Positions 36,698 through 50,863 of a stretch of DNA of 64,000 bases are shown here, in pieces. The DNA comes from Taenia hydatigena (lineage: Eukaryota; Platyhelminthes; Cestoda; Cyclophyllidea; Taeniidae), in contig JADWOT020000001.1 in NCBI GenBank assembly GCA_036345935.2, positions 26,259,232-26,323,231 on the forward strand, read 5' to 3'. Within the stretch, counting starts at the first letter, position 1. The number at the start of each line of letters is the position of its first letter. The notes beneath the pieces were generated by a model. That model ran no database searches. It was not told the DNA's origin and saw only the letters and a program-made list of their open reading frames with translations. Made by a program: the position numbers and the translations under genes.

Positions 36698-38450
36698 ATG
36701 CTTTAATCTAGGCATGCTGAGAGTCCTGAGATAAAGCGAAAGACCAAGTGATGACTTAACTTTGTAGGGATGCTGTAGGCAGCAATAGAATTGATGTCTG
36801 GTTCAGATTGCAGCACCTGCAAAATATTGCGTCACACCTACAATGAGTCGAAGCATACAGTTCTACAATTAGAGGCCTATATCGGAAAGTGAGGAATGGG
36901 GGGCAACTTTCCATTGTGACCGGGGTCTCTGCACTTCGATAGGCAGAAAATGAATGAGACGCTGTGCCTCTAGGTGAAGCACGTAAATTGTCACAAAATC
37001 AGCGTAGAAAACGCGCATGTTTGTTTGATTCCTCTGTTTTGAGCAATGCTTGACGGTGTTTAGTGATAAACAACTCAGTTGACTTACTGGAACGCAGCAG
37101 CAACGCGTAAGACTTGGGCGTAGAATGAGTGAGGGATACGTGGCGCGTCATTCATGGCACGTGTCAATGTGCATTATTTAAGAAGAGCTTGAGAATGAAG
37201 ATGGTGGCTAAAGTGTCGACAGTAGGTGGGACAAATTGGCACCGTGATGTGTTGCATTAGAAGCTGTTAATGGGTGTGGTGCAGTTGTGGCAAGATGTCA
37301 ACTGCATTCCGCGCCAAAGAGCGTTGATCTCTGACTGGTGCTCGAGCTGATGATTGGGAGCACTCAAACGGACTGATTCAAATTTCTGGTTCTTACACAC
37401 CAACTGTGCTTCTTCGCCTAACCTATTTGATCACTTTCGGGCGAGTTGGAACGACTTGCTGTTCTTTTGTCCACCCACAGTTCAAAATACAGGTGGCTGT
37501 TGGCTACTACTGCTCAAGTTAAATGAACTTTAGTGCATTGATTTTGGCAATGAAATGTGATATTTAAGACATTGGGAAATATTTTGCCTTCCAACTAGAT
37601 AGGTTGGTCGCTGGGCCGAGGAAGACATGTCATGAAATTGACAGGCAGCAGATAGAAAAGCTAAAATATTGAAGCAGCATATCAACCAACCATTTTAAAT
37701 TTGCTTGAAAAGCGCCACTTTTCAGTGTCATGCTGGAAGAAAAGCTTATACTATGCAATAGCATGCGGTTCCATCAGTCGTTCTGCATTGACAGTAGTCT
37801 ACACACCACCATCCCTACTTTACACCGCTCAGCAGCATAGATTTTGGCCTGTGAAGGTCCTATGCTGCATGGCCCAAAATCAACACCATTTTTGGGGTGA
37901 ATTTGTTGCGACTCACCTCGCACGCCATTGTGCTGTGTATTATCAACGTCGTTTTCTCAATTTCCTTGCACAGCATTCGAAATACTTCGTCGCTAGTCAA
38001 TGTAGACTAGTTTTAGTTATCACAGCGGGCGTTAGAAGTTGCAAAAGTGGAATTACGAAGTTTCAACTTACCAGTTGTTTTTGTTGCGCAAGCGCAAACA
38101 AGGTGTCGTTACTTATTGGCATCTTCCACTCACAGTTAACGCTAACGATATGGCTCTGCTCCTCATAGAATTTGATAAATGCAATCGTGAATCTGAACTT
38201 GCGTGGTAAGATTGCAAATTTATGCATTTTCTATTCCGTACACCCTACAAGCAAAATTGCATTGCCGATGGAGTTCTATCCATGCATGTCGCTCCAACTA
38301 TGTCTCGTTGGATTTCATTTTGCACATGTTGAAACTGATGACCGAAACAAACATTGGAATGTGCGAATCTTTGAACCAGCACGGTTAATACATCTCGGTA
38401 TGCCACAACATCTCGTCTGGCACTCGGTGGAGCAAAATACCAATAAAGAT
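36698..38450 (-). repeat. Divergent inverted paralogue of block A backbone
   Basis: By eye this is a diverged reverse complement of about 12,930-14,400 (copy 2: 44,640-46,480). Aligned landmarks include GTTTAGTGATAAACAA, CTCAAACGGAC and TTTGAACCAGCAC. It contains a relative of the 44,769-45,138 segment that copy 1 lacks. The 155-codon open frame at 37,701-38,168 lies inside and is not supported as a gene. Confidence 0.7.
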
Positions 38451-41084
38451 TAATGTAAAATAAATGTCATTTTAAGCAAGGAATCGTCTTTGCCTCTATA
38501 GCTAGTTGTCAAATTTGGCCATTTGCCTCCCCATGGGATATCTCCATGTTTAATTGTTCACTTAGTGAAGAGCCTTAGATCGCGTGTGAAATAGCACAGT
38601 GAGTAAATGGACTGCATCGTTACTTTTGTCTGCCTGCCTTCTTTGCATGCCTTACCCGTTGACTGCAGTCCTCCCTGCCTATTGTTGGCATCCCTTTTAT
38701 TCAATTGCTTAGCCTAGCATATCTTCATGCATTCCGACCACCCCCCCTTTGCTTCCCATTTCACCTGCCAATCCCTCATATCACTAGCATATGACTTTGC
38801 CTCCGCTGCGAAAGAGAGCGGGCTTACACGCTTAAGCAAATGCACTCTGTTTAATGTCACCTTCATTCAGCACCCAACGTTGTGTTGCTGCGAAATTCTG
38901 AGACTGATTGTGATGCTGCTCAAATGCTGCTGAGTGTTCGGTGCATGGCAAATTTGGCATGCCAGTTCACATTCATCTTGTTGTTAAAGAGCATCGATTC
39001 GGTAAACAAACGCAAAGCATGAATTACCTTTGCAAAAGGCAAATTTGTCCGTCCACATAGTGGTATGCATAATAAAAATACAACGTTGAACCAATCATTC
39101 AGTTTTTGAAGGAAATGGCACACTGTATTTGCAGTCAAATTCAAAAATCCATTTTGCCGTGAATGAATGTATAGTATTTGGTTTGTCAGATTTTGGAGGC
39201 ACCTGAATCACCTCTTCTGTATGACAAAGTGCATTACATCCACGGCTCACGGCTTGCCTCACTCCACCGATCAGTGCTATCGCCTTCATTGATGCGTGTG
39301 GACATGCGAAATGGCACCTCTGTTATTATGCACCACAAGGCGCGTCGGTTATGACGAGTCTCACTTCTACCCCATTTCTTCATGTAATAACCTCTGCGAG
39401 GTACTGTGCTTTGCTTTGCTTTGGTTCAGCGGATGCTACATTACAAAGATCTGCACGTTATAATCGCCTCAATTTTATGCTCGAATGTTGGGTGTCCATT
39501 CAACTATATTTGCCTATACTTAATCAACTCAAGTAGAATTGGCGTTAGAGCTCGCGCATTTTGACAAGGGCACAAGTTTTGGGAGAAGCCTACTATTGTG
39601 CCATCCTCTATTCATGCAATCCTAATAGCATTTAAAGTCAAGCAGCGTGGACACGAGTGCTCACTTTAGTTTGTAGTGAAAACTGAAAATCTTGTTGCAG
39701 CCTGACTAAAACCACGAGGACTGGCCTAGCTTCTACCTTTAAAATGAAATTATTTAGTAATGGCATTGCAAATGTCAAACTTTGCAATCTTCCGCTTTGT
39801 TTACTTGACTTAATACAGTCAGCTAGCTGCTGCGTGCCACTGGCGTGTATGCACGAATCTGCAAATAGCTTGCATGATCTTTGCGCAACAAGTGGCAAGA
39901 CGTAGTCAGGAGTGCTTGTGAGCTTGCTGGCACAGATCCAGGTATTCGAAAAACGGCGAAATTTAACAACGCTAATTCGTTGCAGTCAGAAGGCCATGCA
40001 GCAATTATATTGATTCCTAAACTTCATAAAGTGCGGCACCGCCTTCTCTTTAGCCACATATGCTCACACCCTTATTGCTGCGTCGAAGCACAATAAACCT
40101 CAATCATCACGCCGTGATTACGGGCGGTGTTTTCTGTTAATAGCTATCAGGCTGAATGTTCCGATTACGTCTACTGCTTAAAGGTAATAACAAACAGCGG
40201 CGCGGCGTGGACGCATTTGCTTCTTAGTAAGCGCTAATGGATATTCGAGAACTAACTTTGGCAGTGTTGTCGATCAACCTAGCTGTCGAAATGGTAATAG
40301 ACAACAGCCATAACCCATATTTCCTTAATGCAGTCAAGGCGGTCTAATTGCTCTTCAGAATCAGTTGCGTTTAGCTCTATAACTGGTTGGTTGCTGCAAG
40401 CAAGGAGATGGAAATTATTCGGATGAATGTACTCGAGCCAACGCACTAGCCTGATTGTACGGCTTTCAAAAATTGCAAACCTAAAGTGTGAGTCTCCCTG
40501 CATTGAAGTATTTTCTGTTAAATGCCTCTTCGTCATCGCCTAATTCTCAGTCCGGATGGGAGGGCAGCTAGTAAATTTTGACAAAATATGTGCATATCCT
40601 CTTCCATGCAATGTCTATCTCATGGGAAAGCGCAATTCGCACGGAGTGTCATGGCTCGAGTATTCGACCCATTCTATGACAAATCCACCTGTGGCATATC
40701 GTGCAAGGGGCTACTTGCGTTTGTCTCACCATCAGCAATTAATCCGCAGCGTCAAACAATGCATGTACAATGCTTGCTGGTATGCTGGAAGATGCAGCTG
40801 ACTAAATGTCTGCTTTTGAAAAGAAAGACTGTGTGGGACGCGCACGCACTGCTTTAGTTCATCGCGCAACTTGTATCCTATCCAAAGCTACGGAAACTCA
40901 AAGTGAAAACTGATTCTACCCTGTAACGTAAGGTAGATGGAATGTGTCTTCATTAATTAAGCAATACAAGCGATTGTACTGGCATGATATTCCGGAGGTA
41001 GGTCAACGCAATCGATTTGCAACCACTCCTTTAACAGTGTTATTATCTCCTCATAATCCTACTAAGGTTTAAAGGCAGGACTTA
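38451..41084. other. Spacer, no gene recognised
   Basis: I see no second copy in the window and no exon with splice signals and family resemblance. Open frames such as 39,638-39,898 (minus) and 40,588-40,857 are unremarkable. The right end is the start of block A copy 2. Confidence 0.5.
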
Positions 41085-41585
41085 TTGCATGCAGATCAGC
41101 ATGCAGTAGGCAACCCAGTGCTAACATGGTGTGACTTTAGGGCAAGTTGATGAGTTAAGTCCTGCAAAACCAAATCGACAGCAATTTCGGAGTCGTTGAG
41201 TAATATATGGTCCAAAATTATAACGAATCAATAGGGAAACGACAGTTGAGAAAGGTCGCGCATCGTAATTGATTAAAACTAGCGTTTATTAACTAGCCAC
41301 GTGGCAACACAACTTTGCCCATTAATGCAGAACAATATATCTGTGACAGATTTTGTGTACACTGCTGCGCGTCACAGTTAAGCAGCGATATTCTGAATGC
41401 TGAGATGTTCTCACTGATAAGGCTTCACTGCTCTTACACTTCTACTACTCACATGCACGGTACACAATGCTACATTGCTGTTACCTACCTTTTTGATTTA
41501 ATGTAAGCCGCATCATCTAGCACTCGCGCGCTGAAGTTCTACACGGCGCAAAGAAAGATCACAGTAAACAGAGAACGTCCTCAAA

Positions 41586-42322
41586 GCCAACTGGTATTTT
41601 GTACCTCACTGTAGTAAATGTGAAATCCTGGCAGTCGTATTGTCAGGCATCTCTATCAATTTGGGCCTAATATTCAGGGAGGCAATTTGCTCCGCCGTGT
41701 GCCATGCGCTTGTCTATCTAATAGCTGAAAATTATACATAGCACATCACTGATCAAGTTTGTGTGAATAGAATGCAACGCTGATCACACCACGTCCCTGC
41801 CACTTTGGAGCCAGTGTAAGTGATTCTAATTAACCGCCTTTCAATTATGCATTGATATAGTGATCTTGCAAGGTGTGATTCAAGCAAAGCGGAGAACCTG
41901 CTATTACCGAAGCAGAGGCTCTGTTGATTGGGGGCTCTTCTTCGCATTACTAACAACCATCAATTTGCTCTGTTTGCAATGCTGAACACTGGTGTAGGCG
42001 TGTGTGTGTGTTTGTGTGATCGAATAGCTGACTGGATCCACTCAAAGCAGGAGAATGGGAAAGCCCTTTATTTGCCAATCCCAAATGCACATACAAAGTA
42101 GAGAATGAAGGGTCCACCTCAGCTTAGCACAGCCCATCGCATCATCACATGGCCTTTATTCGAACCCTCGTATATTGTGTCATCACCTCAGTCAAGTTGA
42201 ACTCGTCAAAGCCAACACGCGACTATGGTGGTTAGGTAAGAGCCAAGTGGTATTTCGCACCGCACTGTAGTAAATGTGTAATGCTGACAGTCCTATTGTC
42301 AAGCATCTTGATTAATTTTGCA
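41586..42322. repeat. Dispersed repeat family, copy within block A copy 2
   Basis: Counterpart of 11,069-11,805 and nearly identical to it. Confidence 0.75.
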
Positions 42323-42436
42323 TACATGTTTTGCTGCTATTAACCGTGTGCTGCATATTCTGCTATGCCTGAACTGCTAGGCTGAATTTTGTTGCCGTAT
42401 GCAATGTGTCCATATTTTAGAGCAATACATACGCAT

Positions 42437-43632
42437 TCCAACTTGTATAAGCTAAGTTAAGGCCTCATTTCGCCTACGGCTAAAAGCTAGACAAACATGT
42501 ATTTGTGTGTGTCTCAGTGTTGGTAGTAGTTATTTCATGCCTCCAATTTGGGTCGATTCATTCAGCTTTGTTACCTTGCATTACAATTCGGATATTTGCG
42601 CACATCTACGTGCATCCTTAAATCAATTATAAACTCTTTGCGGTAGCGTCAAGCTATTTGTTGCATTGGGATAACTTCATGCTACATCACAGTGCAATCA
42701 ATTCCAGAAAAGTGGTCAAATGTAACCATGCATACTAATTGGCAGACACAATGTGGAGTCACCTTTACATACTTAGACAGACGGGCACGCAACTGATGAC
42801 ATGTTGAAGTCCTTATCACAGAAACTAGACCAGGTCTAAGCCTAGTGGTGTAATTTCATCATGTTTATGCTCTTCGACAAGCATCTGTGCTAACTTCTTC
42901 CTATGCACATAAGCTTACTTATCTTGTAATGACTAAGATCATTTTCGATAGCGAGTTATGCCATTTTGGGCGTACATTACGCAGGCATATTTTGCTGCTT
43001 ATTTTGCGCCCTTTTGCATTTTACGGTGATGCCTTGTGTGATTGAATGCAAGAGGTGCAGACACTGATGAGAGAAGTCGTAAATAATCGAGGAGTGAATG
43101 GCAGACTCGGCAAGCAGTAGTAGGCAAGCACACTAGAATATTAATCGTCGTCTCATTCAGTGGTAGGGCCATGGATTATGACCTGTGGATGCAAAGCACC
43201 TCGTTTTACAGACAGGCTGATTTAGGTGTCATCAAGTCTGTTAAACCACCTAATGACATTGATCTATGATAAACTTTGTTAAAGCAGTGCTATAAAATAG
43301 ATGAATTAAGACAAAATCCACTAGCATCAAGAGAGTAAAAGCCAAGAATTACATAGTGAACTTTGCACGGAAACTCTCTTAATGCTTTTGCCAAAACGGG
43401 CGATAGAGGAGCTGATAGGTTAGAATCAGAAGTGCGAAGTGTGATGGATCACACGATGGGTTCAGAGTGACTTATAGCAAAGTTACGACAACAACAAAAT
43501 CACACCGCTGGCTATGTGCTTCATTCATCAATATTGTCATGTGTGGACAAACCGCCTAGGACTCGGCTGAAGGGATATGAAATACGATGATTCGTATGGA
43601 ATCGCAGTTGGTAGGAGCTGAATTGCGTTGTC
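42437..43632. other. Segment present in block A copy 2 only (about 1.2 kb)
   Basis: Copy 1 reads straight across at 11,917-11,925. At the junction GCGTTG is shared by copy 1 and the right end, and GCATTC sits at the left end. The last 150 bases resemble 20,150-20,330 of block A (CCGGCTATGTG, ATTCGCAGT). No gene is seen. Deletion from copy 1 across a short homology is as likely as insertion. Confidence 0.6.
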
Positions 43633-43998
43633 TGTTGTAGAACTTAGAGAAAGGCAAAACAAAAGCTGTATCCTAACTACGAATCATAAGATTTGGAGCG
43701 TATAGTTATCAAACTGTTTGGAGACTCAAACGAGGTCAAAAATGCCTGTTCTAAACCCACAACTCGAAGAAAATGTGTAGGCGATCGCCTACTATGCAAT
43801 GAAAATATAGTTATATTTTGAGAAACAACGCAAGTGCATTGTTGACAGCAGAGAACAAATGTGGCTTGCCGAATCTCACATATTAAGACTAATCTTCGTC
43901 CTATTTAACACAGATAAGAGCGAGTGGATGGCAGGAAATCTATGAATGTTATTTCGCTCCCAGACTTATAACGAGGACTTCGACGATACAAGCCACAC

Positions 43999-44164
43999 AG
44001 CATTGCCAAATGGAACTAATATTTCCAGTGCAGTGCAAGTAGAGTGGGAGAATACGCATGAGCCCATGGATATAGGAGGAATGAGGTCGACAAGAAGAAC
44101 CTTTTATTTCTTCCAAACAAGCGGGTGCCATGTAAGCTGCAGTGGTCCATCAAACAACTTTTAA
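43999..44164 (+). pseudogene. FN3-like exon relic (block A copy 2)
   Basis: Counterpart of 12,290-12,480, with the same VQVEWENTHEP core and FYFFQTSG. A base change after CCATCAAACAACTTT makes the frame stop at 44,164, earlier than in copy 1, fitting a non-functional exon. Confidence 0.33.
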
Positions 44165-44470
44165 GTTTTAAAGAATGCCACGGCAAAATAACATAATTTC
44201 ACCCGCATTATCTCACATGCATTGTTCCACAACAACTCGCCTTTAAAATGGGGTCAACTGGATGTTGAGGAATGGTAGCACTCAGTGTCATGGCGTGATA
44301 ATCCGGGCTGTTTGCACCCAACTTTTTTGATATGGGTGTGAGGGGTGGTTGACTTGACAGAAGGCGGTTGCACATGCCGCACGCTCTGAGCAACAATTTC
44401 CTACTGTATGTAGTCTTCGTTCCATTCGTGAAATTTTCTGCTTGTTGACTACAAATCACCACCGTCGATC

Positions 44471-44566
44471 ATGGGATGCAGTGCCATTGGACTGATTGTC
44501 TTTATCGCATTTTTAGTTGTGTGTCAATCAGCTCACGAGCAGCTATGGCTGATCAAAGGAGAATGA
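44471..44566 (+). pseudogene. Orphan signal-peptide ORF, copy 2
   Basis: Counterpart of 12,761-12,856, starting MGCSAIGLIVFIAFLVVCQS. The upstream TATAAAT of copy 1 is CTACAAATC here, so the TATA-like element is lost. Confidence 0.33.
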
Positions 44567-44768
44567 ATACTGTACCACCGAATTACACCACCTTTGCGCA
44601 GGACGAGCATGGATGAAGTCAAGAAACGAGCACACGTGTGCTGTTCGACTAGCAGATGAGGTGTTGTGGCATGCCTAGGGATATGAACTGTGCTGGTTCA
44701 AAGGAACTTCTAAGACTGCTACGATGAAAATAAAATCACGCAGCCGAACCTTCGATACGGTCATTAGC

Positions 44769-45138
44769 TTAAAACACGTAAAATAAAGTCCAATAGGGCA
44801 TGATTGGAGCGATATGCATGAATGGAACTTGGTCGACGCAAGCAGTTGATAGGAACTAAATGTAGTAGTAGCGCCTGTACAATGCGTGAGAAACAAACAT
44901 TGAACAACTTGCAATTTTGTCAAGAAAGGTCAGATTTACGATCTCATTTGTTAAATCCTACGAGGGACAATGCAAGTTCTGATGTGGTAGCTGTTATTGA
45001 ATGATGTCTTTTAATTACAAATGAAATGTTTGCGCCTTCTCATGAAAAACTGAAAGGGTAAAATCCCGTGATTCTCATTTTCACAAATTTTACTGGAGGC
45101 TATGGAAACCAAGAACTAATTTCCATTGAAAAACAATA
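44769..45138. other. Segment absent from block A copy 1 (about 370 bp)
   Basis: Copy 1 joins at about 13,066. A divergent inverted relative of the segment lies at about 38,020-38,345, so it is ancestral and was lost from copy 1, not inserted here. No coding signal. Confidence 0.6.
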
Positions 45139-48100
45139 TAGAATTACTGATGCTATGCCTAAATTGACACGAAGTTGACTATAAATGACAAGTGAGAGAA
45201 ATTATTGGCGAAAATAATTTCTACGCTTTCGCACAAAGGCGTATGAAATGAGGCGCAATGGGCCGCAGTTGATTTGATCTGGTTTTGATCAATAAGCCAT
45301 ACAGCGGGTTACAACCACTTTAGGGCCTTAAAAGACAAAAATCATGCTACTAAGCGCATGGAGTAGAGTTGGTGGCATGCAGACTACTGTCAAGGCATAC
45401 CGACTGATGACACGCATGTTGCCGTAGAGTATGAGCTTTTCTTTCAGCAAAACTCCCAAAAGTAGCGCATTTAAGCAAAATTAAAATGGTTAGGTAGAAT
45501 GCTCGTCCAACATTTTAGTTCCCGTTTCTGCTTCACTTTAATTTCATGGCATTTTGGTAACTTTTACTAGCCCAGCAACCATCTTTTCCATTTGAAAGTC
45601 CAAACGCTATCCGCTTTGTCTCTAATAACAAGTTTCTTTCTGAAAGTCGATGCACCGAAATTTTTATTTAACGCAATCGGTACCACCTCACCACTCCTCG
45701 TATTTTGAAGCATGGCCAGATAAAAGGAGAGCTAGTCCTTTCGACCTTCCTAAGCAGCGATCAAATATGCTAGACAAGGTAGCACAGAAGGTGGCAAACG
45801 GTGCAAAGGTCAAATCTGTCCGTTTGAGTACTCCTCATCATCAGCTCGAACGTCAGTCACGGATTGACTCTTTTTGACTTGAAGCAATTGAAAACTCACC
45901 TCATGTTCACCACATCTACTTTTACATTTCCCTGCAACACACTAATGCACCAATTTGTCCTTCCTACTGTGGACACTTCAGACACCATCATCATTTTAAA
46001 ACTCGTTTTTAAATACTGCACATCAGAACGTGCAATGAATGACTCGTCACGTAGCCCTCATTCATTCCACACTCAAGTCATTCGTGTTAATGCTGCGTTC
46101 CGGTAATGCGACCGAATTGTTTATCACTAAACGCTGTCGAGCACTGCCCAAAACTGGGCTTTCAAACATGCATGCCTATTGGCCACGCTAAAAATGTGAC
46201 GATTTGCGTACATCACCTCAAGATACGGCATCTGATTCGTTTTATGCCTACCAAAGCGCAAGGGCACGTGCCACAAGCTCCATTTTCTGATTAGGGCCTC
46301 AAAATTGTAGCCCAGTATGCGCCAACACATTGTACATTTCTCGCGATATTTCGCAGATAATGCAATCTGAATCATGCATTATTTCTTCTCCTACCACTCA
46401 CATGTACCCACATAATGCAACACTCGTACGGACCTTCGTCTCGTCTTAGGGTCTTTAACACGTCCAGATGAAGGGACAACTTCTGTCTGCTTGTGGAGTC
46501 AAGACCAATGTGTGTGTCAATCGTGACCATACAGAACTGGCAGTGTTTTCTTTTGGAATTGTATCTTGCCTATGTTGATTTCATGTTTCATTTGGAACCA
46601 GCAGCGTTTAAATTGGGTACAAATGCCTATAATCCATCCTTAACTTCTAGCAATGTTCTCGCCTTGCAGTTTTTATGGCATGTTGCCTTCTCCTCATTAG
46701 AATGAATCGGTTGCCTTCTGTACGCCCACTGTTGCAAATCTGAGGCGCCTATCTTTGATGGCTACTTCCGAGCAGTGCAAAGGCGCTGTATTCGATGAAA
46801 TTAACTATGTTGCAGACCACAATGATCTGCTTTCCATTCTTAGCGTCCAGGCATGGAGGTAGCGAAGAGTGAGGCAGATGAATATAAGGCATTGACCAGT
46901 GTTCAATTTCTTTGACGAAGTCAACTTCGCAGAACGAATCTCTGCGTTCATTTCATATCGAGTCTTCCGTGTGACAGGAGAGCTGCTGTTGCTGTGCACT
47001 TGGAGCCGAGACCTGTGGTGGATCGTATGACGGGTTGAAAGATTCATCAAGAATTGTTGCTACGACAACAAAAGCACATTAACAACAATCTCACGCAATC
47101 GTCGGTTCCAACATTTAATAGGACTCGAATAAAGAAACATACGCAAGTCGAAGCTCGGTTTAACTCCGTCGGATTCCTTTTTCGTTTTCGAATTCTTGAA
47201 TTCATATCAACGAGCTCACAAAGCAGTGGACCTAGATAAAAGCGGTCGAATTCTGTACCAACACAGTTTCACCAATATTATGCAGAACAAACATGGAAAA
47301 CACTAATATAGGAGTGTTTGCGTGCCAACTAAATTGTGGGACCATTTCCCGATTTTATGTCATTGCACACATAATCTGATGCTGTGCCTATTTTGCATCA
47401 ATGGAAAGTGCAAAACTATTAAATATGAAAATAGACCTATTTCATTGTCAGCCTTTTGATTACAAGACCACTTTCCTTGTGAATATGAAGTTACCATCGC
47501 CTCTAAAATTGGCTGAGTGTGATACGTATTTGACGAGATGGAAAGGATATATGGCAAGTCAATTCTTCCCCAATGCTTTTTGCTTCAACGAGTGACCAAG
47601 GAGCTCGTGTGGCATACCGAAAGCTCCGAATTGTTTATGATCATAAGTTTGGATAAAATTAAATTTAAAGAATGCTCTGACAAAAACGAATTTGCATTAA
47701 TTACAAATTCTAGCTCGTGTGAAATAAAATCCAATATGTGATATGCGCCAACGCAAAACCATAGGCATAAGAAGGTGATAAGGAAGGAACGCGAAATACA
47801 ATATGGTGGGGTAGCAAATCGGCTAAGAATGGTGATGTATATTAATATATTTGTCAAAACGTTATAAGACCGGTGCAAGATCTGGTGTGGAGAATTGGCA
47901 ATGTAAGAAGTCTCCGATTTCACAAAAAGCACTCGCACCCGCAGCGTTATAAATGAGTGCAGGAAATGAGCATACTATATATGGCCGATGGAGGAACATT
48001 GCAAATGCGCTGCAAGGCATTGAATACGAGAAGATATTTTTGAAGAATCAGTGAACAGAAAGGTGCAATGCATCATATAACAGTTCCAGAGTGACTTCCG

Positions 48101-49835
48101 ATAAGTCGTGGTAGGACAGATATCTCAAATGCATAAATTCACGTGCATTGTTCTGGAATCGACCGTTCTTAATGGGATTGCTAAATGTAGCATTTTGTTG
48201 AATTAACGTAGAATTCCTGTAAGACAACGAAAGGAAACAACAGCATGGCTGATGCAAGAGGGCTGAAGGCGTTCCGCTGAATTCGTGTAAGCTAACTACG
48301 CATATTTAATGGCAAGAGTTCCGTTTTTAAATTCAATAGAGTAGCTGCTAAAGCGACACTATAATAAGCACATCATTCTTCAAGCCCAAACGCCTTAGTT
48401 CAATTCGAAGTAAAATAAACCTTTAGATTCGCGCGTTACGAACTCTAATGCTTGCTATGCTAATGTCGACCACTTTTCTTAGAAGATGAAGCACATGACG
48501 CGAGTCAATCAGGATTGACCACCGGCTTTGGTTTGCATTGAACAAAATTATGCGTGCGATTTCGCCTCTAGTAAATCGAAAGCAAAGTTGTTCAACTTAA
48601 GCATTAGTTTGCTATTAGGGACGCCTCATGTTGTCAGCAAAGTTAATTGCCTAAACGACGAAGTACACTTTCTGGATGGTTTCAATTGCTTGGCGTAAAA
48701 GTAACGCAACGCAAAAGCCAATCCGCTCTTTCATAGCCCATAGGTGTGCTCCATTTTACCTCAATCACGTCTTTGGGCGTATTCGTAGCAAAAGGGTTGA
48801 AGAGTGCGCGCGCATTTACTCATGTAACCTATCACGAGATGCACGTGGCGTTTAATTCAAAGCGGGATGTTAGGTCAAAATAACGACGTCTCATGGGGTG
48901 ATTTGTGTGTGTATCGTTTGCATAAAACGCTGTGGTCTGTGAGTGCAAGACAGTTGAGATGCTGGATAACGCTCTTCGATTTGAGTTCGTGATGTTGGTA
49001 GCCACCACTCATGTGGGCTGTAAGAAGTGCTGCGCGAATAATTGTTTGACCAGCGATGTTATCTGTCTCATTCACGGGTTTCTTTTCTTATCTTTGTGCA
49101 CCACTTTAAGCCAAAATGTAGGCATCAACCAACCCGTAGTTCTCATACACCTCTTACGCTTATTTCTCGCTGTCGCGATCGAAAGCGTGACGTGCATGCT
49201 GCACGGTCACAAAGGGCAATGATACAAAGTCGGCTCTTCTACACGGCGATCATTTGTGTTTATTTGTACGCAGGAATTGCAATAATTTTATTCATTCTCT
49301 ATCAAACATTATAGGCTTTAGCATTCTCTGTAGATTTTTGAGCTACCTCTACAATGCTACCCGAGATTGCTGAAATGATGTTCATCTGCACTTTGGCCAC
49401 TTAACCATTTTGCCCTTTCTAGTGAACTCACTCACAGCGCTCTAACCTTGCTAATTGCCGAGCTCAGACGGCATAACGCCACACAATTTGCGCACTCGGT
49501 ATTGGTTAGCTCATTGTGGATGATGCGGCACTGCAATGTGCATTGGCATGGGCTTTGTGGGCTTCTTGCAATGTATGCACGTCTACTTTTCTTTTTAAAT
49601 TAATCCGTTCGCAAATGTGTTTGTGGTATAGAACTTTGTGCCGCAGAACATCCTCAGCTAAATATTATTATCCTGGGTGGCGCGTAGCAGTTCATTCTTT
49701 GTTTCTGATAGCAGAAAATAGTGGATTCCTCCTGATTATCACCATCATTTTATGGTTCTTAGTGCTTATTTTCCCCATTTGGTGGTCAAGTGAGAAAGTG
49801 TACTCGAAGTATGTCATTTATTAATTCCTTTTAAG

Positions 49836-50343
49836 TGGAGCAACCTAAGTGCTTACTTCATCGAGTTAACTTCAGACGCTCACGATTTGCGGGAACACCA
49901 CGCAAGTGTAACTACTCTCTCTGCAGTAGGAGTTACTGCCCATTGGACTGGGATGAACCATTTGCTTTTCTCAAATGGATATCGCCTTTCTCGGTAGACT
50001 ATTTGCTAGTTCGACAATCCTGGTTACTGCGGAGGGACTGAAGGGTAGAAGCGTCGTTATCTGTCCCACCGAGACGACTGAAGCAAAACCCTTGCTAAGA
50101 TTGCGCGTGCCATCGCGACGCACAAACAAGGGTTATTTTTCATCTTGGCACAATTTACATGGAAAAGAAAAGGCATTAGTTGATTTCGTAGCTATAATAC
50201 CGTTTCAGATTTTGTTATATCGCAGTATATTATGCGCTACGGAAATGCACTACACAATATCTTTACCAGTGCGTCCACCTTTGCGGAATCGTAAGGAAGC
50301 ACCGGCACAGCCTGCGAATCTTTCACGCATCTTGCGTAAGTGA
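49836..50343 (+). pseudogene. Degenerate EG95-type FN3 exon (block A copy 2)
   Basis: Counterpart of 17,714-18,031. It begins WSNLSAYFIELTSDAHDLRE after TTTTAAG. One extra base near 49,992 (CGCCTTTCTCGG against CGCGTCCTTGG in copy 1) shifts the frame and brings in a stop; the rest, GRLFASSTILVTAEGLKG, lies in the next frame. That frame runs on to PANLSRILRK at 50,343. Loss of the strand-B tryptophan is shared with copy 1, so decay began before the duplication. Confidence 0.6.
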
Positions 50344-50863
50344 GTACAAATGTTTAGCAGGTTTTCTGCTAAAGATCATCACAACCAAAACTTGCGACCT
50401 CCGCAATACCTACTCTCTACTGCGGGCTGCTGTGACGCATGGCGAACATTCATATAAGTGCAAATTGAGGTCGTAAATGATGAACAGAAATGCCACTCCT
50501 TTGCTCTTTCTTCCATCCGATGTGTGATGTGCAAAAGAGTTAGGCAGAGCAATCATGCCACATGCGTCAAAATTTTGTCCCCCAATGGTCGTCTAGTCTT
50601 GCATCATTAGGCTTTATTTACGAGCTGGTTAAAAGTTTTGCAAGCTATTAGGGCAATCTTGATGGTGGGTTTAGTGAAATGGTCGCATATGGTATTGATG
50701 CGGAGCGAGATAAGATACCGAAATACAACAAGTGGTGGCTCAAGTTGTTGTTTCAAATGTGCCGTGCTTAAAGTACGAACGGGCATGTCAATCTTCACAT
50801 TTGGTCACGATTGCAAAACAATAGCTTCAAGCAGCTAGCAGATGATTCTTAAGTCAATGGCAA

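Noticed and set aside
37701..38168. 155-codon open frame
   Set aside because: It starts with a non-ATG codon and lies in the diverged inverted paralogue of block A, whose other copies have no matching frame.
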